A stretch of DNA of 53,498 nucleotides from Streptomyces endocoffeicus (lineage in GTDB: Bacteria > Actinomycetota > Actinomycetes > Streptomycetales > Streptomycetaceae): the NCBI RefSeq assembly GCF_016741935.1, contig NZ_JAERRG010000047.1:1-53498 (forward strand). Reading direction: 5' to 3'. The position numbers were made by a program, and so were the translations under genes. Under the pieces are notes generated by a model. The model ran no database searches. It was not told where the DNA came from and saw only the letters and a list, made by a program, of their open reading frames with translations. Each line of letters starts with the position of its first letter. Within the stretch, counting starts at the first letter, position 1. This document shows, one piece after another, positions 1 through 7,572 of the stretch.

Positions 1-181
1 CGAGCAGGACCACGATCCCCGCGTCGATGCCGATCGGGAAGACGTTGGCGAATTTGCCGAAGCCTTTGTCGAGGGCGAGATCGCGCACTGCGGCGTAGGA
101 ACCGGCGAAGCCGATCCCGGCGATCACCACCGCCCCGGTGACGACCACCCCGGCCAGAACACGGTGGCCCCGAGTGAGCAT
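1..181 (-). CDS. DUF2637 membrane protein, 5' part only (runs off the left edge)
   Basis: The first 60 codons of a minus-strand gene are present, starting at the ATG complementary to 179-181. The translation begins MLTRGHRVLAGVVVTGAVVI, a membrane segment at about residues 9-27. It continues with GSYAAVRDLALDKGFG and then a second hydrophobic stretch with FPIGIDAGIVVLL. The order membrane segment, GSY.A.R.LA..KGFG, FPIGIDAGIVVLL is the N-terminal signature of DUF2637 proteins. These are common on actinomycete plasmids and integrative elements and are sometimes annotated as spread (Spd) proteins. Their biochemical role is not established. The gene lies just downstream of the Tad operon on the same strand, so it may be its last member. 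The C-terminal part is outside the window. Confidence 0.8.
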   Translation of the reverse strand, partial: MLTRGHRVLAGVVVTGAVVIAGIGFAGSYAAVRDLALDKGFGKFANVFPIGIDAGIVVLL

Positions 182-325
182 CCCTGACGTCGTTTCCTTC
201 CTTGTGGTCACCCTTGCGCCCTTTCTCAATCGGTCCTGTCACTCGAAGCGGGTATCAACAAGCGGTGTCGAACCTTGGTCAGTCTGGGGCGGAGCCCGCT
301 GCCTCGAGGCTTGCGGAGAGTCTTT

Positions 326-3300
326 CTACATCGCCTCCGTGGACGGGGTGTTGGTGAGCAGGAGGCTGATCAGGTGTTCGGTTTCCGGTTCGAGGTCGAG
401 GTCGAGGGCGCGGTTGGCCTGCTGGAGCGAGGTGATCGCGGTGTGGAGTCCGCCCCGGTTGCCCGCGGCGTGCTCGATGCGCATCCAGTCGCGGTAGAGC
501 AGCTCTGCGGTGGGTTCGACGTCGATGCCGACGGCGATCGCGCGGCGGGCGGCGTCGAGGTCGAACAGCCCGCCGGCGGGATCGGAGCGGTAGGTGGCCA
601 GGGTGTGGGCGACATCGACGATCCGGCTGATCATTTCCTGCTGTAGCGGTGCGGCCCAGGGCAGGTCCCGGCCGCCGAAGGGCCGGCCGCGGACCAGGCC
701 GAGGGACTGCTCCAGGCAGCGCACGGCGGAGGCGGAGGATTCTGCGGCCAGGCCCTGCTCGGCGAGTTGTTGGAAGCGTGTCCAGTCACAGCGCACGGCG
801 GGGGAGAGGTTGTATCCGTCGGACCCGCTGGTTCGACGGGGTACATACGGGTTGCCGTCGGGGTCGGTGCCGAGTTTGTTGCGTAGCCCGTACATGCGCG
901 AGTTGAGGGTGCTGGAGGACCACGGGTTCATCGGGTCCATGGCCTCGCAGATCCCGGCAGCGTCCCGGTGAGGGCGGAAGTACAGCAGCACAGCCAGCTC
1001 GGTGAGTTTAGGGCCGTGCCCGGACGCGCCGACGCCGGTCACTTCGATCGGGCCCAGGACCCGGATCTCCGGTGCATGCAGATCACGCGCTGCTGGTGTC
1101 TCCGGCTCATCGTCCCCGCGGGAGTCCTCGGAGGAGCCCGTGCCGGCCGAGCTCTCAGGTTCTTGGGGGTCCGGGGCGTCCTGGGCGCCAGAACTCGCGG
1201 CGGCCGTGTCCGGGGTGTCGTCGCCATCTTGTTCCTCTGGACGATCCTGGGCGGGGACGGCGGGGGAGAGGAGCCGCAGTCCGGCCGGGTCGCTGGCGGC
1301 TCCGACCAGAGCGGGGAACGGCGCGTCCGGTGACTCCTCCTCCCCGGCACCGGCCTCTTCCTCGAGGGCCGGGCCTTCCCCGGGCGCGGGGAGGGGGCCG
1401 GACGCGGCCGGCTCGGTCGGCTCGGGCGGCACCTTCTTCCACACCCCGGTCGCGGGGCGCGCCGGTTGCTCGGCGACCGACAGGGTGGCCAGCAGCTGCT
1501 CGTAGGCGTCGCCGGAGACGGACTGCAGCCGCAGCCGCGCGCCGAGGACCTCCAGATCCTGGGCCCCGTCCGAGCGCGCGTCGAGGTGCACGGCGTCGGG
1601 GAAGAGCGGGCCGATGCCGCTCGCCGGGAGGACGGCTGCGACCTTCAGACCCCGGACCTTGTCCAGGGCGTCAGCCAGCTGCCATGCCTCGTCCTCGCTG
1701 ATGCGGGCGGCGCAGATCAGCATCCATGGCAGCTGGGCGCCGAGTTCAGGGTCCTGGTGGGCTTCCAGGAGCCGCTCGCCCAGGTCGCGGATGGCCGCGG
1801 CGGCGTGGGGGAGATGCCGGATCCGGCTGGTGGGCAGCAGGCGGGGGAGTTCCCGGCCGAGGCCGATCAGGAGGATGTCGGCCTGGTCCGCCCACGGGCT
1901 CATCCCCGTCTCCAGTGCGAGCGCCGTGCAGACTGCGACCACCTGGGCCTGGTCCCCGTCGATCAGAACCGTACGGAGTTGGGGGAGGTTGGCCAGGTAC
2001 AGGCTGCCGTCTTCCCCGGTGCCGAGGGTCGCCAGCCCCGGATAGGGCGCCGGGATCGTCCGGGCCTCGTCCGCATCCAGCAGATCAGTCTGCTCACCCA
2101 GGGTCCACCAGCCGCCGGCCCCGGCGGTGAACGGCGGCATGGCCTCGCCTGGCTCGTCCGGGAGGAGCTCGACCGTCCGCGCGGTGACGCGCGCGCCGCG
2201 CACGGCGGGCAGCGTGGCGGCGGTCTGGGTGGCGTGGTGGGCCAGCGTGCGCAGCGCGGTGTCGAGCAGTTCCGCGCTGACGGGGGTGGCGCTGGCGGTC
2301 AGGGCCTGCTCCAGGCGGCTGGAGTCATCCGGCATGGCGATGGTCTGGCCGGGCTTGCGGCGGCGCTGCTGGATCAGGCGCAGGAGGCCGATGCCGCCGA
2401 CCAGGACGGCGGCCAGCAGCGCACCGATACCGGCGATGGCGCGGATCTGGATGCCGTCCGATGACGTGTCCGGCTCGGGTGCGGGCTGGTGTGGTGTGCC
2501 GGGATGCTGCTGTGGGGCGGTCGGCGCCGGTCGCGCCGACTCCTTGCCGCCACCTGCGCGGTCATGGTGCTGCGGCGGGGTCTGCCGTCGGGGAGTGGCC
2601 TCCGGACTGCGGGTCGGGTGGTCCGGCTTGGAGGGAGAACCAGACGGCTCGGTGCTGTCCTTGTCGTCGGAGGGGCGCTGCGGGGTGTCCGGTCGTGGGG
2701 CATGGTCGCTGTCGTGCGGGGGCAGGGTGAGGTGTTGTCCGGGGTAGATCTGGTCCGGGTCGGTGAGGGCGCGGCCGTCCGGCCCGGGGTGGTTCTTGTT
2801 CAGTTCGAAGATCTCGTCGTAGCGCGCCGGATCTCCGAGGGTGGTGTCGGCGATCGCGGAGAGCGTGTCGCCGGGTGCGACGGTCACCGAGCGGGACGGG
2901 GCGTGCTGCGGGCCGGCCGGATCGTCAGCGCTGCCGGTGTCCGGGAGCAGGAGCGTCCAGCCGGGCTGGAGGAAGGCGTCGGCGTCGAAGCGCGTGCCGT
3001 CGGCCATGGTGCGGCCCTGGTTGAGGGCGGCGATCTGCCTCCACCGTTCGCCGTCGCCGAGCTCGGTCTCCGCGATGCTCCACAGGCTCTCGGCCGGACG
3101 CGCGTCGCGCACGGTGTAGGTGTGCTGCTCGCTGCTGCGGTCCGCCACGGGGGCCGGAGCCTGGTGGTGATCGGCCGCCGTCGTCGGGCCGGGGGTGGGC
3201 TCGGCGGTAGGGGCTGCGACCGCGGGGGAGGGGGTGGCCAGCGCGGTGCTGGTGGGCAGCAGGACAAGGATGCTGCTGATCAGGGTGGCGGCGGCGTGAC

Positions 3301-3616
3301 GGCTGATGTTCAGGCGGCGGGCACTTCGGGAGGGGCGGCCGCGGAGCTGAGCGGGGATCTCGGCGAGCACACACCATGCGAAGTGGGCCCAGGCGATCCA
3401 TGCGATGGCGGCCAGAGCCAGGAGGAAAGCACCACCGGTGTCCTGGCGGTCCAGCAGGTGGGCCAGGTCGTCGTGTCCGCTGTCCCACAGGGCGGTGGTG
3501 ACCTGCGCCAGCAGGACGGGCAGCCCGGCGACGGCCGCGGCCAGGACGAGGAGGCTGGCCAGGCCGCGCAGGACCGCCCGGCGAGGCGTCGTCGGCAGTG
3601 GGGGAGTGGGCATCAC
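326..3616 (-). CDS. Large membrane protein with two LysM domains and C-terminal BTAD regulator domain
   Basis: A 1096-residue protein with unusual architecture. Hydrophobic segments lie near residues 14-38, 60-80 and 108-130. Two LysM peptidoglycan-binding modules follow: one with ESLWSIAETELGDGERW and one with GDTLSAIADTTLGDPARY and YPGQHLTLP. After a Pro/Thr/Ser-rich linker there is another membrane segment (AIAGIGALLAAVLVGGIGLL, about 390-412) with a basic anchor. From about residue 850 the protein turns into a SARP-like winged helix (EIRVLGPIEVTG) and a BTAD helical repeat domain (ELLYRDWMRIEHAAGN). I infer a wall-tethered, membrane-spanning sensor or scaffold for the neighbouring pilus. 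The BTAD part may be cytoplasmic and may or may not bind DNA. Its start overlaps the end of the TadG-like gene by 4 nt (ATGA), so it is the distal gene of the Tad operon. Confidence 0.85.
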   Translation of the reverse strand: MMPTPPLPTTPRRAVLRGLASLLVLAAAVAGLPVLLAQVTTALWDSGHDDLAHLLDRQDTGGAFLLALAAIAWIAWAHFAWCVLAEIPAQLRGRPSRSARRLNISRHAAATLISSILVLLPTSTALATPSPAVAAPTAEPTPGPTTAADHHQAPAPVADRSSEQHTYTVRDARPAESLWSIAETELGDGERWRQIAALNQGRTMADGTRFDADAFLQPGWTLLLPDTGSADDPAGPQHAPSRSVTVAPGDTLSAIADTTLGDPARYDEIFELNKNHPGPDGRALTDPDQIYPGQHLTLPPHDSDHAPRPDTPQRPSDDKDSTEPSGSPSKPDHPTRSPEATPRRQTPPQHHDRAGGGKESARPAPTAPQQHPGTPHQPAPEPDTSSDGIQIRAIAGIGALLAAVLVGGIGLLRLIQQRRRKPGQTIAMPDDSSRLEQALTASATPVSAELLDTALRTLAHHATQTAATLPAVRGARVTARTVELLPDEPGEAMPPFTAGAGGWWTLGEQTDLLDADEARTIPAPYPGLATLGTGEDGSLYLANLPQLRTVLIDGDQAQVVAVCTALALETGMSPWADQADILLIGLGRELPRLLPTSRIRHLPHAAAAIRDLGERLLEAHQDPELGAQLPWMLICAARISEDEAWQLADALDKVRGLKVAAVLPASGIGPLFPDAVHLDARSDGAQDLEVLGARLRLQSVSGDAYEQLLATLSVAEQPARPATGVWKKVPPEPTEPAASGPLPAPGEGPALEEEAGAGEEESPDAPFPALVGAASDPAGLRLLSPAVPAQDRPEEQDGDDTPDTAAASSGAQDAPDPQEPESSAGTGSSEDSRGDDEPETPAARDLHAPEIRVLGPIEVTGVGASGHGPKLTELAVLLYFRPHRDAAGICEAMDPMNPWSSSTLNSRMYGLRNKLGTDPDGNPYVPRRTSGSDGYNLSPAVRCDWTRFQQLAEQGLAAESSASAVRCLEQSLGLVRGRPFGGRDLPWAAPLQQEMISRIVDVAHTLATYRSDPAGGLFDLDAARRAIAVGIDVEPTAELLYRDWMRIEHAAGNRGGLHTAITSLQQANRALDLDLEPETEHLISLLLTNTPSTEAM

Positions 3617-4080
3617 GGGCCTTCCTCGGGTGCGTCGACGCCGTAGAGGAGGGTGGCCTGCCCGTGGCCGGTCACCTCGAGGGAGCTGACGCCGGCCACG
3701 GCCAGGAACCGGGTGGCATAGGTGGTGTGGGTGGTTACGGTCAGGGTCTTGCCGTCGGGGGAGACGGTGACGCTGCCCGGGGTGCCGGTGGCGCGCAGGT
3801 AGGAGCGGGCCGCGGCCTGGGCGGCCTGTGGGTCGGCGACGATGGCGCGGCCGGGGATGGCCTGGGAGGGGTCGATCGCCTGCCCGCCGGCCCGGGCCGC
3901 CTCGGTGGCCAGAGCGTCGGCGCGTTCGACCGCCCTCACCTTGCCGCCGCCGTCGACCGCGATGCCGATGATGGCCAGCAGCGGCAGGACGCAGATGGCT
4001 ACGTAGGCCGCCACACCACCCCGGTCTCCCACGGGGCGGCGGGCGCGGCAGAACGCGGCGAGGCTCAAGTTCAGGCGCAT
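3613..4080 (-). CDS. TadG/TadE-like pilus assembly protein
   Basis: A 155-residue protein with a short basic N-terminus (CRARRPVGDRGG) followed by one membrane segment (VAAYVAICVLPLLAIIGIAV, about residues 24-44), then an extracytoplasmic domain. The DRGG motif directly before the hydrophobic helix is typical of TadE/TadG-type pseudopilins, where leader processing occurs. The predicted soluble part contains RADALATEAARAGGQAID, which matches the conserved helix after the membrane anchor in TadG-like proteins. It ends in a 4-nt overlap with the LysM-BTAD gene. A plus-strand gene and about 490 bp separate it from the next TadE-like gene upstream, so the operon is interrupted here. Confidence 0.8.
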   Translation of the reverse strand: MRLNLSLAAFCRARRPVGDRGGVAAYVAICVLPLLAIIGIAVDGGGKVRAVERADALATEAARAGGQAIDPSQAIPGRAIVADPQAAQAAARSYLRATGTPGSVTVSPDGKTLTVTTHTTYATRFLAVAGVSSLEVTGHGQATLLYGVDAPEEGP

Positions 4081-4170
4081 CTACGCTCCTTCGCGTGTCG
4101 GAAAAGCCATGGGTTCGGCAGTGGCTGCCGTCGCAGGCCGCGCTGTGGTGCCGGCCAAAAGGGGGACTTC

Positions 4171-4554
4171 ATGGAGCAGTCGGCACGACCGCGCGCCATC
4201 ACGGACAATGAGGCCATGACGCGCTGGTTCCGCAGCTACTGGGCCGAGGAAGAGATCTGGTTCTACTTCGAGGTCGCCGCCGACGGCTGGGTCGCTCGCC
4301 AGGTTGAGCTCCAAGGACCGCTCCAGGAGCCCATCGCTGCGGCTTCGTTGGCCGAATGGGAAGCCGCCCAGCAGGCCGGGACCCTGGGAGACTACGAAGC
4401 GACGTTCGGCGGCACGGCGGAGGTCCCTGTCCAGGAGTGGGAAGCACAACGAGCCGCAGGACCTCACCGCCGAGGAGTTTGAGACCGTCTGGCTCACGGC
4501 ACGAGCCGTCTGCCGAGCAGGAGCTCGAGCACGCTCGGCGCACCGAGCGTGAGC
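4171..4554 (+). pseudogene. Small conserved Streptomyces-type protein, apparently frameshifted
   Basis: A plus-strand gene inside an otherwise minus-strand operon. From ATG 4171 (GGGGGA six bases upstream; ATG 4216 is an alternative) the frame encodes an acidic, aromatic-rich protein with MTRWFRSYWAEEEIWFYFEV, WVARQVELQG and PIAAASLAEWEAAQ. It stops at 4482 after 103 residues with an unlikely tail (AAGPHRRGV). In the next frame the sequence carries on sensibly as KHNEPQDLTAEEFETVWLTA until a stop at 4554. A one-base excess in the GGG at 4439-4441, or a two-base loss, would join the two halves into about 127 residues. From memory such proteins are widespread in Streptomyces chromosomes and have no known function. 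Whether the lesion is real or a base-calling error cannot be settled here. Confidence 0.6.
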
Positions 4555-4572
4555 CCGAGTACCCTCGCGCGC

Positions 4573-5079
4573 TCACTGCTCGGCACCCACACTTCGGTGT
4601 GTACTCCACGGCACTTCCACATTCGCGAACCCAAGAGCTCTTTGCCGGTACTGGTCGACGACCGAGGTGAAGGTCGAGGTCAGCGTGCGGGAGCCGGGGG
4701 CGGGCAGCAGCAGGTCGGTGAGATCGACGGTGCACCGCACGGTCACGGTGACGGAACCGGCCTGCCCCAGCGGCGCGTTGAGGCCGCTGGTGTCCACGGC
4801 CACGCTGGTGCTCGCGCAGGCGATCCCCTGATCGGCCAGAGATTCCTCGGCTGCGGCGGTGGCCGCGTGCTGTGCGGTGGCGGCAGACCGTGCGAGGGAG
4901 GCTTCGCGAGCGGCGTCCTCGGCCGCGGCGTCGATCTTCGAGCCCGACGTGGCCAGGCGGCCTCCGGCGATCGCCAGACACACAAACATGATCAGCAGTG
5001 GGGTGACGATGGCGGCCTGGACCGCTTCACTGCCCCGGTCATCGCCGAGCCGCTCACGCACCCTGTGTAGACGCGGCAT
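4573..5079 (-). CDS. TadE-like pseudopilin
   Basis: A 168-residue protein with an N-terminal DRGSEAVQAAI motif leading into one membrane helix (VTPLLIMFVCLAIAGGRLA, about residues 24-44). An Ala-rich helix (IDAAAEDAAREASLARS) and an extracytoplasmic beta-rich domain follow. This is the layout of TadE-family minor pseudopilins. The conserved body appears to end at VVDQYRQR, near residue 147. The remaining 21 residues or so may be an extension created where the plus-strand gene now sits downstream. It lies 4 bp from the next upstream TadE-like gene, so the two are probably co-transcribed. Confidence 0.8.
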   Translation of the reverse strand: MPRLHRVRERLGDDRGSEAVQAAIVTPLLIMFVCLAIAGGRLATSGSKIDAAAEDAAREASLARSAATAQHAATAAAEESLADQGIACASTSVAVDTSGLNAPLGQAGSVTVTVRCTVDLTDLLLPAPGSRTLTSTFTSVVDQYRQRALGFANVEVPWSTHRSVGAEQ

Positions 5080-5083
5080 CCTC

Positions 5084-5512
5084 TCAGCCTCCCGGCGTGG
5101 TGAAGCGTTCCACGGGCCCGGACGCGGACTGGGCGACCGGCAGGTCGGGTATGAGCGGCAGCAACGACGGCGCCGTGCCGTGGACCTGGACGCGGATCCG
5201 CTCGCCGGTGCTCCCGGAGGTCGACACCGTGGCCCCGCGGAGGCTGTCTCCGGCGGTGCGATCCAGCACCTGGCGGGCGCGGTCCGCCGCGTCGCTGGGC
5301 CTGGCCTGGTAGGTGCGGCCGGCGGCGACGCCGTCCCGTGCGGCGGCCAGAGCGATCTGACGGGCGTAGTACCACATGCTTGCCTGCACGACCGCGATCG
5401 TGAGCACGATGACGAACGGGAACACGATGGCCATCTGCACTGAGGCGTCGCCCCGGTCGCCGGACAGACGCCTTCTCCACGTCTGCCACACGCTCAAGAT
5501 GGTGGCCGCCAT
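5084..5512 (-). CDS. TadE-like pseudopilin
   Basis: A 142-residue protein: basic N-terminus, GDRGDASVQMAI at the membrane entry, a hydrophobic helix (FPFVIVLTIAVVQASMWYYA, about residues 31-51), then RQIALAAARDGVAAGRTY and a short extracytoplasmic domain. The aromatic WYYAR followed by ALAAARDGV is characteristic of TadE-like proteins of actinomycete Tad loci. Its start overlaps the stop of the small pilin-like gene by one base. Role by family: minor pseudopilin in a surface pilus or secretion complex. Confidence 0.82.
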   Translation of the reverse strand: MAATILSVWQTWRRRLSGDRGDASVQMAIVFPFVIVLTIAVVQASMWYYARQIALAAARDGVAAGRTYQARPSDAADRARQVLDRTAGDSLRGATVSTSGSTGERIRVQVHGTAPSLLPLIPDLPVAQSASGPVERFTTPGG

Positions 5513-5718
5513 CAGATGCCCGAGAGCTGCCCGTTGTACTTCGCGACTACCGCGGCGATGGTTCCGGCGATCGCGATGGCGCCGCCGATGGCGGCCACCC
5601 AGATGATGACCGTGGTGATGCTGATGTCCCCCCGGTCCGGGCGGCGCCTGGCCTCCTCAAGACCTTTGCCCCAGGCGGCGGCCAGTCCAACGGCGGTCTT
5701 CGCGGCGAGGTAACGCAT
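5512..5718 (-). CDS. Small pilin-like membrane protein (candidate Flp-type pilin)
   Basis: A 68-residue protein with a GDISITT segment directly before a single hydrophobic helix (VIIWVAAIGGAIAIAGTIAA, about residues 37-58) and a very short C-terminus (KYNGQLSGI). The size, the single helix and the position between the TadC platform gene and the TadE-like genes match the place of the major Flp-type pilin in Tad operons. The sequence itself is too short for a firm family call. The start is supported by GAGGGG six bases upstream of the ATG. No other small pilin candidate exists in the cluster. Confidence 0.65.
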   Translation of the reverse strand: MRYLAAKTAVGLAAAWGKGLEEARRRPDRGDISITTVIIWVAAIGGAIAIAGTIAAVVAKYNGQLSGI

Positions 5719-5764
5719 GAGTTCCCCTCTGTGGTGATGTGCGTGGTCGGTCGTGCATGGGTGG

Positions 5765-6652
5765 TCAGGACGCGAGGATGCGGATGACGGCCGGGAAGGC
5801 GATCAGCAGCATGACCAGTACCGCCAGCAGGGCACCGGGGGCGGTCATTTTCTCGCTGTCGGCGTTGGCCTCGGCGGCCTGTGCCTCGAGGAGTTCGGTG
5901 CGCAGGCTCTGGGCGCGGGCTCGCAGACTGGCGTAGACGGCGGCCCCGTCATGGGCCGAGCGGCGCATGATCTCGGCGATGTCTTCCAGCACGGGCAGAT
6001 CGAGTTCCTGGTGGAGGCCCTCCAGGGCCTCCCATGGGGGGACCCGGTCGACCCGGGCGCGCAGCAGGGCCTGCTGCAGGAGCTGGAAAGGCCACCCCTG
6101 TCCCACCGCGGCCGCGCGTTCCATGGCCTCGGTCGGGCCGGAACCGCCCGAGCGCTTGAGCGCCACCAGGTCCAGATAGGCGGTGAGCGCGTGGGCGAAC
6201 TCCTCCCGGGCCCGCTTGGCCTGGTCGCGCACCGACAGATCCGGCACGATCCACAGCAGAGCGCCGACCGCCAGACCGGCCACGGCCGGCACATAGAACG
6301 GCACACCAACGCCCAGCAGGAGCCATGGAGCCGTCGCCACCGCGGGAGTCAGCAGCCCCAGAGCGGCCAGGGCGACCTTGGTCAGCACAAACTTCTCGGG
6401 GGACTGCCGGAGCAGCATGAGGTTCTTGGCCGGTATCCGCACTCCGGGCAGGCCGCCGAGGCGGTCGACCAGCCAGCGCCCCCACACCTCATCCCGGTCC
6501 ACCGGCGCCTCGCCCGGCCCGGCAACTCCTGAGGGTGTGCGTTGCAGGGCGGCGGCCAGCGACGGCTGCGGGCGCAGCAGTTCCCGCACCAGCACGGCCA
6601 GGCCCGCGCCCACGGTGCATCCGGCCACGACGGCCAACGTCATGGTGCTCAT
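5765..6652 (-). CDS. tadC: TadC-like pilus platform protein
   Basis: Inner-membrane platform protein of a Tad pilus, type II secretion F-domain family. I place the start at the ATG at 6652 (MSTMTLAVVAGC), which overlaps the tadB stop as ATGA and gives 295 residues. An upstream in-frame extension is low-complexity and unlikely. Hydrophobic segments: near the N-terminus, a pair around residues 95-150, and a C-terminal segment (ALLAVLVMLLIAFPAVIRIL). Between them lies the cytoplasmic helical domain with RAREEFAHALTAYLDLVALK and EDIAEIMRRSAHDGAAVY, the typical T2SSF helices. With TadB it is expected to form the platform driven by TadA. Confidence 0.85.
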   Translation of the reverse strand: MSTMTLAVVAGCTVGAGLAVLVRELLRPQPSLAAALQRTPSGVAGPGEAPVDRDEVWGRWLVDRLGGLPGVRIPAKNLMLLRQSPEKFVLTKVALAALGLLTPAVATAPWLLLGVGVPFYVPAVAGLAVGALLWIVPDLSVRDQAKRAREEFAHALTAYLDLVALKRSGGSGPTEAMERAAAVGQGWPFQLLQQALLRARVDRVPPWEALEGLHQELDLPVLEDIAEIMRRSAHDGAAVYASLRARAQSLRTELLEAQAAEANADSEKMTAPGALLAVLVMLLIAFPAVIRILAS

Positions 6653-7572
6653 GACACCTCCAGCGTGGTGGCGGCCGGGTCGGGCATGCCGCGGACACGG
6701 CTGCGTGGATCGGGGGCGAGGAAGCGGGGGATGGGGCGGTACTCGGCCAGCGACCGCATCCACGTCAGCACGGCGATGAACGCGGCGGTCACCGCGGCCA
6801 GGACCAGCTCGCCGAGCAGCGTGCCGTACGGGGCGGTGTAGCTGGTCACCAGGAAGCCCAGGCCGATTAGGCCGAGGGTGATGAAGGTCATCCAGCGCAC
6901 CGTCTGCCGTGGCTTGGCCCGGTCCGCCTCGCTCTTGCGCCGCTTCCCGACCTCCTCACGGACGGTCTCGGTCAGGTCCTCCAGCGACTGCGCCAGCCCC
7001 GGACCGCGGTCGGAGACCGACAAGATGAGCGCGGCCACCAGCTTGTCCGCCGTGATATCGCCCAGCTCGTCAGCGAATTCCCGCAGCGCGTCCTCAGGGT
7101 TCCAGCCGACCTGGAGCCGGTCCGCCAGCGCCGCGACCGGCTCCTCCAGCACGGCCGGGGCGCCCTTTCGGCTGGCGATCAGGGCCTGTTGCAGCCCCCG
7201 GCCGACCCGCAGACCGTCCGCCAGCTGGCGCGCCCAATGGCTCAGCGCCTCCAGCTGGATGATGCGGGCCTGGGAGGACTTGGTGGGAGACAGCAGCCAG
7301 GGCACCCCGACGACGGCGAGCCCCGTCAGGACCCCGGCCATGAAGACCCCGGTCACCAGCCACACCGCCAGGCCGAGCACGATCCCGGCCCCCAGCAGGG
7401 TCTGGCGCCGCATCCGCGCTTCCGCCGGGTCCGGCTGGCCCGAGGTCCTGGCCCGCCACCGGGCCACCAGGCCCGGACGCTCCGGTTCGGTAGTGCCGAC
7501 CAGCCCGGCGATGAGGGCCACCAGGCCGCCGACGACGGCCATCCCGCACACCACCATGATCAGCGTGGTCAT
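6649..7572 (-). CDS. tadB: TadB-like pilus platform protein
   Basis: A 307-residue T2SSF-type membrane protein. It has an N-terminal hydrophobic helix (about residues 5-25), a pair of helices around 83-107 (GAGIVLGLAVWLVTGVFMAG), a cytoplasmic helical domain (WARQLADGLRVGRGLQQAL, GDITADKLVAALILSVSD, LEDLTETVREEVGKRRKSEA) and two C-terminal membrane helices. It partners with the TadC-like protein. Both ends overlap their neighbours by 4 nt (tadA stop/tadB start and tadB stop/tadC start), indicating translational coupling. Family and position agree, so confidence is high. Confidence 0.87.
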   Translation of the reverse strand: MTTLIMVVCGMAVVGGLVALIAGLVGTTEPERPGLVARWRARTSGQPDPAEARMRRQTLLGAGIVLGLAVWLVTGVFMAGVLTGLAVVGVPWLLSPTKSSQARIIQLEALSHWARQLADGLRVGRGLQQALIASRKGAPAVLEEPVAALADRLQVGWNPEDALREFADELGDITADKLVAALILSVSDRGPGLAQSLEDLTETVREEVGKRRKSEADRAKPRQTVRWMTFITLGLIGLGFLVTSYTAPYGTLLGELVLAAVTAAFIAVLTWMRSLAEYRPIPRFLAPDPRSRVRGMPDPAATTLEVS

